From contig OX359197.1 of NCBI GenBank assembly GCA_947172415.1, forward strand, positions 682,001 through 746,000: 64,000 nt of DNA. The letters are read 5' to 3'. The number at the start of each line of letters is the position of its first letter. The first letter of the stretch is position 1. Both the position numbers and the translations under genes were made by a program. Origin of the DNA: Chondrosia reniformis. Its lineage: Eukaryota > Porifera > Demospongiae > Chondrillida > Chondrillidae. Of this stretch, positions 58,407 through 64,000 are shown piece after piece. Below the pieces are notes generated by a model. It was not told the origin of the DNA. It was given only the letters and a program-made list of their open reading frames with translations, and ran no database searches.

Positions 58407-59476
58407 TTACTTTAGAATTGTATCTCCAAAGCAAAGTTCTTTACTGAATTCTGCCACTTTAATCTTGCTTCTTGTTCGCTTTGCAGTAGATTCTACTAAT
58501 ATAAATATGCATTTAAATCACATGTTGTAGCATATACATGTAATAATATTATGTACATACTTATATTTTTTCGTGTTAACTTTCTTTTTCTTTTGGAGAT
58601 TGTGTCCACATCAGTATTCCCTACTGTGTCCTTGTTCACGTCAGTATTCCCTACTGTGTCCTTGTTCACGTCAGTATTCCCTACTGTGTCCTTGTTCACG
58701 TCAGTATTCCCTACTGTGTCCTTGTTCACGTCAGTATTCCCTACTGTGTCCTTGTTCACGTCAGTATTCCCTACTGTGTCCTTGTTCACGTCAGTATTCC
58801 CTACTGTGTCCTTGTTCACGTCAGTATTCCCTACAGTGTCCTTGTTCACGTCAGTATTCCCTACTGTGTCCTTGTTTTTATCTTTTGCAGCTGATGCTTT
58901 GGGAGCTGAGCAAACTGAATCGCAAAATACAAAAATATTTAATAAGTGTCCCATATATATACCTATACTTTTATCTGCTATTAAGCTACCAACCTGATTG
59001 CAATGCTTCTGCAAGCTCATCACCAAGACATGACTTATGCACCACTATGCACCTCTTTTTTGTGGTGCACTCGGGCTTCCCTGTTCCAATCTAAAGTATT
59101 GAAGATGACATATTTTAATGTCACTACTAAAAATAAATAGCTACCTTTGGGCCTATAAAACACAAATGCTATATATATAACTGATGATATATATACCAGT
59201 ATAGTGAAAACTACAGTAACTATATATTTGTATTTGTATGTACACATGGCATTACTATAAAGAATATAAATTCACCTCAGTAACAGGAGGGATCTTCATG
59301 GCTGCTTTTCTTGAGAGGAATTGTCGCCCAGTTCCTTTAAAACAAAGGGGATTATTTCTCTTAGGATCAGCAGCCTTCTGTAACATTGCTACTGTCGTAG
59401 GATCGACTGGTATTTCAGTTGAAACAAACAAATTGATTAGTCTTGTGATGAGGCAGAAGCAATTACAGGTGTTCTG
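58407..59476 (-). CDS. Spliced gene inside the Foldback element, with 10-residue repeats
   Basis: Four exons with matching phases: start unclear to 59276 (encoding VDPTTVAMLQKAADPKRNNPL ending IPPVTE), 58994-59090 (IGTGKPECTTKKRCIVVHKSCLGDE...), 58561-58914 (nine copies of KDTVGNTDVN, then KRKRKLTRK, a nuclear-localisation-like cluster) and 58407-58495 (ESTAKRTRSKIKV...GDTILK, stop). The 30-bp repeat coding for KDTVGNTDVN is almost invariant. I recognise no domain. Clean splice phases argue that it is or was expressed. It may be a captured host gene, as in Pack-MULEs, or an accessory protein of the element. The 5' end overlaps the PHD exon on the other strand and is not resolved. Confidence 0.55.
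58605..58878. repeat. 30-bp coding minisatellite
   Basis: Nine near-perfect copies of TCAGTATTCCCTACTGTGTC plus CTTGTTCACG, coding on the minus strand for KDTVGNTDVN. Only one or two substitutions among copies, so it is young or homogenised. Confidence 0.95.
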
Positions 59477-59683
59477 GATAGTGTCACCCCTAGTGTATGT
59501 GCATGCTGCTATGAAGAAGATGATCCAGCAACCAGTTCCACTGAAAGCAACAATGTAAGGTGGATACAGTGCAACAGATGTGACAGCTGGTTTCATCAGT
59601 CATGTGCTGAAATTACAGAGTCAGACACACATGCTTCATATACATGTAGGGTATGCATGGAAGAATTAACAAAGACAAACTAG
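59469..59683 (+). CDS. PHD-finger exon inside the Foldback element
   Basis: Starts after an acceptor (TTACAG) in phase 1 and ends at TAG. Encodes a C4HC3 zinc finger: CACC, about 22 residues, CNRC, DSWFHQSC, then YTCRVC, with Trp before His as in PHD fingers, and a short tail MEELTKTN. PHD fingers read histone H3 tails; some transposon proteins carry one at the C-terminus. Upstream exons of this plus-strand gene are not found within the element. A decayed look-alike (CRQCDICLEEY) lies near 60170-60205. Confidence 0.6.
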
Positions 59684-60204
59684 TACAGTACTATACAATT
59701 AGATATTTTTTGAACTCATTATTAGTCATTTTATCTGTGCCTATATACTGACTTGCAGTAATAAAAAAATTCTTACATTCAGGGTACGATCCACTGTAAT
59801 CAATGGCACAACGTATGTATCATAATAATTATGCATTTTACTATTAATGCATAATTTTGGAGAGGTGGCAACACAATGTAAACAAGAACCCTGTATTCAG
59901 AGAGATCAAGGTTGACATCCTTGATTCTACATAGCAATGATACTTTCCTAATCATTGAACAGCTAAGAACTGTTGTTTTTTCTCACTATATACATACACA
60001 GTCATGAAACAGATCACCCAATTGTTGGGGTATACCCCATGTGTCGTATGTCTTCCCCCAATTTCCCATTTAACTATACTAAATGGCAGACCACATGCAT
60101 TTGTGTTGGTCACCTAATTCCTGCTTTGCTATACATCATATTGTCAGCGCAACTTATGGAACAAACAGGAGCTGCAGACAGTGTGATATATGCTTGGAAG
60201 AATA

Positions 60205-60258
60205 TGCATGCATGTATCACACTGTTTCGGCCTTATTGGGTCCTCATCAGTGCAACGT
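60205..60258 (-). ncRNA. Decayed hammerhead-like motif at the inner edge of the right arm
   Basis: Minus strand: CACTGATGA, a purine/pyrimidine stem (GGACC..GGCC) with imperfect pairing, GAAACAGTGTGATAC. The core bases are right, but stem III and the cleavage triplet do not match the other copies. Confidence 0.35.
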
Positions 60259-60329
60259 ACCTCATGCCCAGTAAAGTCCATGTGTAAATGTGCTTGCACA
60301 GTGTTTGAAGCCAGAAATAAAATAATCTA

Positions 60330-62545
60330 CAGTACCTACCAAATCTATACAGTATCTACAGTATCTACCAATTCTACAAATCTACAGTATCTACCAAATC
60401 TACAGTATCTACCAATTCTACAAATTCTACAGTATCTACCAATTCTACAACATCTACAGTATCTACAGAATCTACCAATTCTACAACATCTACAGTATCT
60501 ACCAATTCTACAAATTCTACAGTATCTACAGAATCTACCAATTCTACAACATCTACAGTATCTACCAATTCTACAGCATCTACCGAATCTACCAATTCTA
60601 CAACATCTACAGTATCTACCAAATCTACAACATCTACAGTATCTACAGTATCTACCGAATCTAAAGTATCTACCAATTCTACAACATCTACAGTATCTAC
60701 CAATTCTACAACATCTACAGTATCTACCAATTCTACAGCATCTACAGTATCTACCAAATCTACAGTATCTACCAATTCTACAAATTCTACAGTATCTACA
60801 GAATCTACCAATTCTACAACATCTACAGTATCTACCAATTCTACAAATTCTACAGTATCTACAGAATCTACCAATTCTACAGTATCTACCAATTCTACAG
60901 CATCTACCGAATCTACAGTATCTACCAATTCTACAACATCTACCAATTCTACAACATCTACAGTATCTACTAATTCTACAGTATCTACCAATTCTACAAC
61001 ATCTACAGTATCTACCAATTCTACAGCATCTACCGAATCTACAGTATCTACCAATTCTACAACATCTACCGAATCTACAGTATCTACCAATTCTACAACA
61101 TCTACCAATTCTACAACATCTACAGTATCTACCAATTCTACAGTATCTACCAATTCTACAACATCTACAGTATCTACCAATTCTACAGCATCTACAGTAT
61201 CTACCAAATCTACAGTATCTACCAATTCTACAAATTCTACAGTATCTACAGAATCTACCAATTCTACAACATCTACAGTATCTACCAATTCTACAAATTC
61301 TACAGTATCTACAGAATCTACCAATTCTACAACATCTACAGTATCTACCAATTCTACAGTATCTACCAATTCTACAACATCTACAGTATCTACCAATTCT
61401 ACAGTATCTACCAAATCTACAGTATCTACCAATTCTACAACATCTACAGTATCTACCGAATCTACAGTATCTACCAATTCTACAACATCTACAGTATCTA
61501 CCAATTCTACAGTATCTACCGAATCTACAGTATCTACCAATTCTACAAATTCTACAGTATCTACAGAATCTACCAATTCTACAACATCTACAGTATCTAC
61601 CAATTCTACAGCATCTACCGAATCTACCAATTCTACAACATCTACAGTATCTACCAAATCTACAAATTCTACAGTATCTACAGAATCTACCAATTCTACA
61701 ACATCTACAGTATCTACCAATTCTACAAATTCTACAGTATCTACAGAATCTACCAATTCTACAACATCTACAGTATCTACCAATTCTACAGCATCTACCG
61801 AATCTACAGTATCTACCAATTCTACAACATCTACCAATTCTACAACATCTACAGTATCTACCAATTCTACAGTATCTACCAATTCTACAAATTCTACAGT
61901 ATCTACAGAATCTACCAATTCTACAACATCTACAGTATCTACCAATTCTACAGCATCTACCGAATCTACAGTATCTACCAATTCTACAACATCTACCAAT
62001 TCTACAACATCTACAGTATCTACCAATTCTACAGTATCTACCAATTCTACAACATCTACAGTATCTACCAATTCTACAGTATCTACCGAATCTACAGTAT
62101 CTACCAATTCTACAACATCTACAGTATCTACCAATTCTACAGTATCTACCGAATCTACAGTATCTACCAATTCTACAACATCTACAGTATCTACCGAATC
62201 TACAGTATCTACCGAATCTACAGTATCTACCGAATCTACAGTATCTACCGAATCTACAGTATCTACCGAATCTACAGTATCTACCGAATCTACAGTATCT
62301 ACCGAATCTACAGCATCTACCGAATCTACAGTATCTACCAATTCTACCACATCTACCGTATCTACAGTATCTACCAATTCTACCAATTCTACAACATCTA
62401 CAGTATCTACCGAATCTACAGTATCTACCAATTCTACAACATCTACAGTATCTACAGAATCTACCAATTCTACAACATCTACAGTATCTACCAATTCTAC
62501 AGCATCTACCGAATCTACAGTATCTACCGAATCTACAGTATCTAC
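60330..62545. repeat. Right inverted arm: 9-bp repeat array
   Basis: Reverse complement of the left array (units NNNNTCTAC). About 245 units with the same set of variants but in a different order; near 62190-62310 there is a homogeneous run of GTATCTACCGAATCTACA dimers. The two arms have therefore turned over independently. Confidence 0.95.
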
Positions 62546-62628
62546 ATTACATATACATGCTCACTTATATATCGGCCATTTTTATTAGTATTACATAAGA
62601 TGCTAACTTCCTCTCTCTAATGGCTTGT

Positions 62629-63572
62629 ATGGAGAAGGGTAAGTTGGAGCGGAGTAAACTCCATCTTTCAGTAGAAAATCAGTAGAAAAATCTTTATATC
62701 GTCACGTAAATCAACTCATCAGAGATTTTTCCTTTTTAAGACTGCTACTTTGCTGTCGGGTCTCTGTTTTATTTAGTGGGCGTTACCGACTTCCGGTCTC
62801 AGTTCTCTCTATGTGTCACCTTCTGTATATTTCGTTTTATCATTTCAGTTCACCAAACCGGCCAGACAACTGCTTCTGATCGCACTCAACCGAAGGAGAC
62901 CACAACTGTTGATATGAGGTAATAAGCTAATGACTACATAGTCTGTTCCTTTACTTGTGGTAGTGTAGGTATATGTGGCATATATTGTGGCTCTTCTGCA
63001 GTTCCTAGTCACTAATTACAATTTCAAATATACATACCTTTGATTTGGTTAATTATTAGGTTTTTATTAATAATAGTTATAGTTGGAACAAATCTTCCTG
63101 TACTGAAGTATGTAGCCTCTGGCCCAGCTAGGTCTAGTTAAAGAAGTTATACGTTTTATTTTATAGGTACCTACAACAATTTGGTATATTCAACAACTGA
63201 ATACATAGTATACATATAGTCTACTATATGGTTGTACTATAACTATTCATCTCATCTTATGTGTACAGTTTGAAGCTCACATTTGAAGACCACATGGACA
63301 AGCTTCAGACAGCTGTCATTAGTGAAGTACCCTATAAATGGAGGGAGATAGCAACTACTTTCGGCTTTACTTACAACAAAATGGAAATAATTGAATCAAA
63401 TAACAGTAAAGACCAGACAAGAATGTATGAGACGTTCTCTGAATGGCTAAGGAGGAGTGATGGAACTGGTGAAAAAGAGAGAACACTCCAAACTGTGTGT
63501 GATGTTCTCAAAGACCGTGACTGTGTTATTGAGGCAGACAAGTTGAAGGACATTTTATCAAAGAGCAGTTAG
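62629..63572 (+). CDS. Death-domain protein, 127 aa, start recreated by a transposon target duplication
   Basis: Three exons: 62629-62638 (ATG GAG AAG G), 62849-62918 (VHQTGQTTASDRTQPKETTTVDM) and 63269-63572 (SLKLTFEDHMDKLQ..., stop TAG). Phases 1 and 2 match across both introns. Residues from about 33 form a death domain of about 85 aa: KWREIATTFGF, then YETFSEWLRRSDG and LQTVCDVLKDRDCV, with the usual core Trp/Leu pattern. Death domains are adaptors in apoptosis and innate signalling; with nothing else attached this would be a small adaptor or decoy. An AATAAA lies about 320 bp after the stop (near 63896). The first nine coding bases are the right-hand copy of the Foldback target duplication; the original upstream sequence is 7 kb away. 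The old reading would have begun four residues earlier (MAMAMEK). Confidence 0.8.
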
Positions 63573-64000
63573 TCTTTACCTTTTTTAGACCTTTTTATTG
63601 CGTAAACTGTGAATTTTACTTAAAGTCAGTTGGCAGTTATAGTATTACAGTTATATGGTGGTCACTTTTCAATACTCACTGTATGCAAAATATTTATCAC
63701 AATATGTAATCTTAGTTTTAGTAGTAACTTCTTATTCTTGGAAACAGTATATAAATCTAGGTTGATTATTTAATTTACAAGATCTTTGGATTAGTTGTAT
63801 TCAAAGAGTTATTTCTGTCCGACTGATATTATTTGCATTGTATGGTATAAAGACTTCAATCAAAAGAACAAATATAGTCCATGATTTAAGAGAGAAATAA
63901 ATACAATATCACATGTTTGTCTTCTGTCTATTTAACACATGCAGAAGAGTTAAGGAGTTAACTAATTAATTGCCATATCTTTGGACACCTCAACCTTGTA
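63573..64000. other. 3' flank of the death-domain gene
   Basis: AT-rich with a candidate polyadenylation signal near 63896. No further gene seen before the window ends. Confidence 0.4.

Larger units (their letters stand above)
55594..62628. mobile_element. 7.0-kb Foldback/MULE-type transposon
   Basis: Flanked by a perfect 9-bp duplication ATGGAGAAG (55585-55593 and 62629-62637). Ends are inverted: the left starts ACTAGCCATTAGAGAGAGG and the right, read inward, ACAAGCCATTAGAGAGAGG. The match extends about 75 bp through GGAAGTTAGCATCTTA and AAAATGGCCGATATAT. Inside these lie long inverted arms of 9-bp tandem repeats (left about 2.46 kb, right about 2.2 kb), then a 2.2-kb unique centre. Nine-bp duplications and long inverted ends built of short tandem repeats define Foldback elements of the MuDR/Foldback superfamily. 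No MULE transposase is seen, so it is non-autonomous or carries captured genes. Confidence 0.88.

Overview
This is metazoan nuclear DNA, most likely from a sponge (demosponge, Amphimedon-like). It is AT-rich and compact. Every recognisable gene has many short exons and short GT-AG introns. The genes are animal families (SRCR receptor, death-domain protein, SV2/SVOP-like transporter, ceramide synthases, ER glucosidase I, an FAM172A/Arb2 relative). Introns are full of minisatellites, hammerhead-ribozyme repeats and tRNA-derived SINEs. The organism is inferred from gene content and style, not from a database match.

Layout. 1-4.3 kb: two tandem SRCR-receptor genes on the minus strand. The first is cut by the window edge and the second is complete; a TA-flanked MITE lies in the intergenic region of the first. 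4.7-13.0 kb: a full 23-exon mannosyl-oligosaccharide glucosidase (MOGS, GH63) gene, minus. 13.3-17.2 kb: a gene fusing a protein kinase to an Arb2/FAM172A domain, disrupted by a 632-bp DNA transposon. 17.6-18.3 kb: a stray 3' end of a sugar-porter-like MFS gene. 18.3-25.9 kb: a second copy of the same block, in which MOGS is cut after exon 9 but the kinase-Arb2 gene is intact (575 aa). 25.8-26.1 kb: shuffled scraps of a third copy. 26.2-40.9 kb: a satellite domain of about 170-bp monomers in two subfamilies, holding four copies of a 1.06-kb spacer whose second half may be a structured RNA. 41.2-46.6 kb: the intact MFS transporter (8 exons, 578 aa), the source of the stray 3' ends. 47.0-54.8 kb: two tandem ceramide synthase genes. 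55.6-62.6 kb: a 7.0-kb Foldback-type transposon with 9-bp target duplication and 2.2-2.5-kb inverted arms made of 9-bp repeats; its centre carries a spliced repeat-bearing gene and a PHD-finger exon. It sits exactly in the first coding exon of a death-domain gene (62.6-63.6 kb, plus strand).

How it fits together. The ancestral order, read on the minus strand, was MFS transporter, kinase-Arb2, MOGS. An 8.3-kb tandem duplication ran from inside the MFS 3' end to inside MOGS intron 9. The two copies then decayed reciprocally, leaving one intact MOGS and one intact kinase-Arb2. Satellite DNA later split the upstream region of a third remnant from it. Most genes read from the minus strand; the death-domain gene originally shared a short divergent intergenic region with a ceramide synthase gene until the Foldback element separated it from its upstream sequence.

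Most notable: (1) the kinase-Arb2 fusion, supported by one continuous exon crossing the domain boundary and by in-frame splice phases through nine exons; (2) the Foldback element whose target duplication recreated the host gene's start codon; (3) a scattered set of type-I-like hammerhead ribozyme motifs; (4) the conserved, hairpin-rich, T-run-ended segment repeated within the satellite domain. All exon structures were read by eye from splice signals, phase continuity and family similarity.
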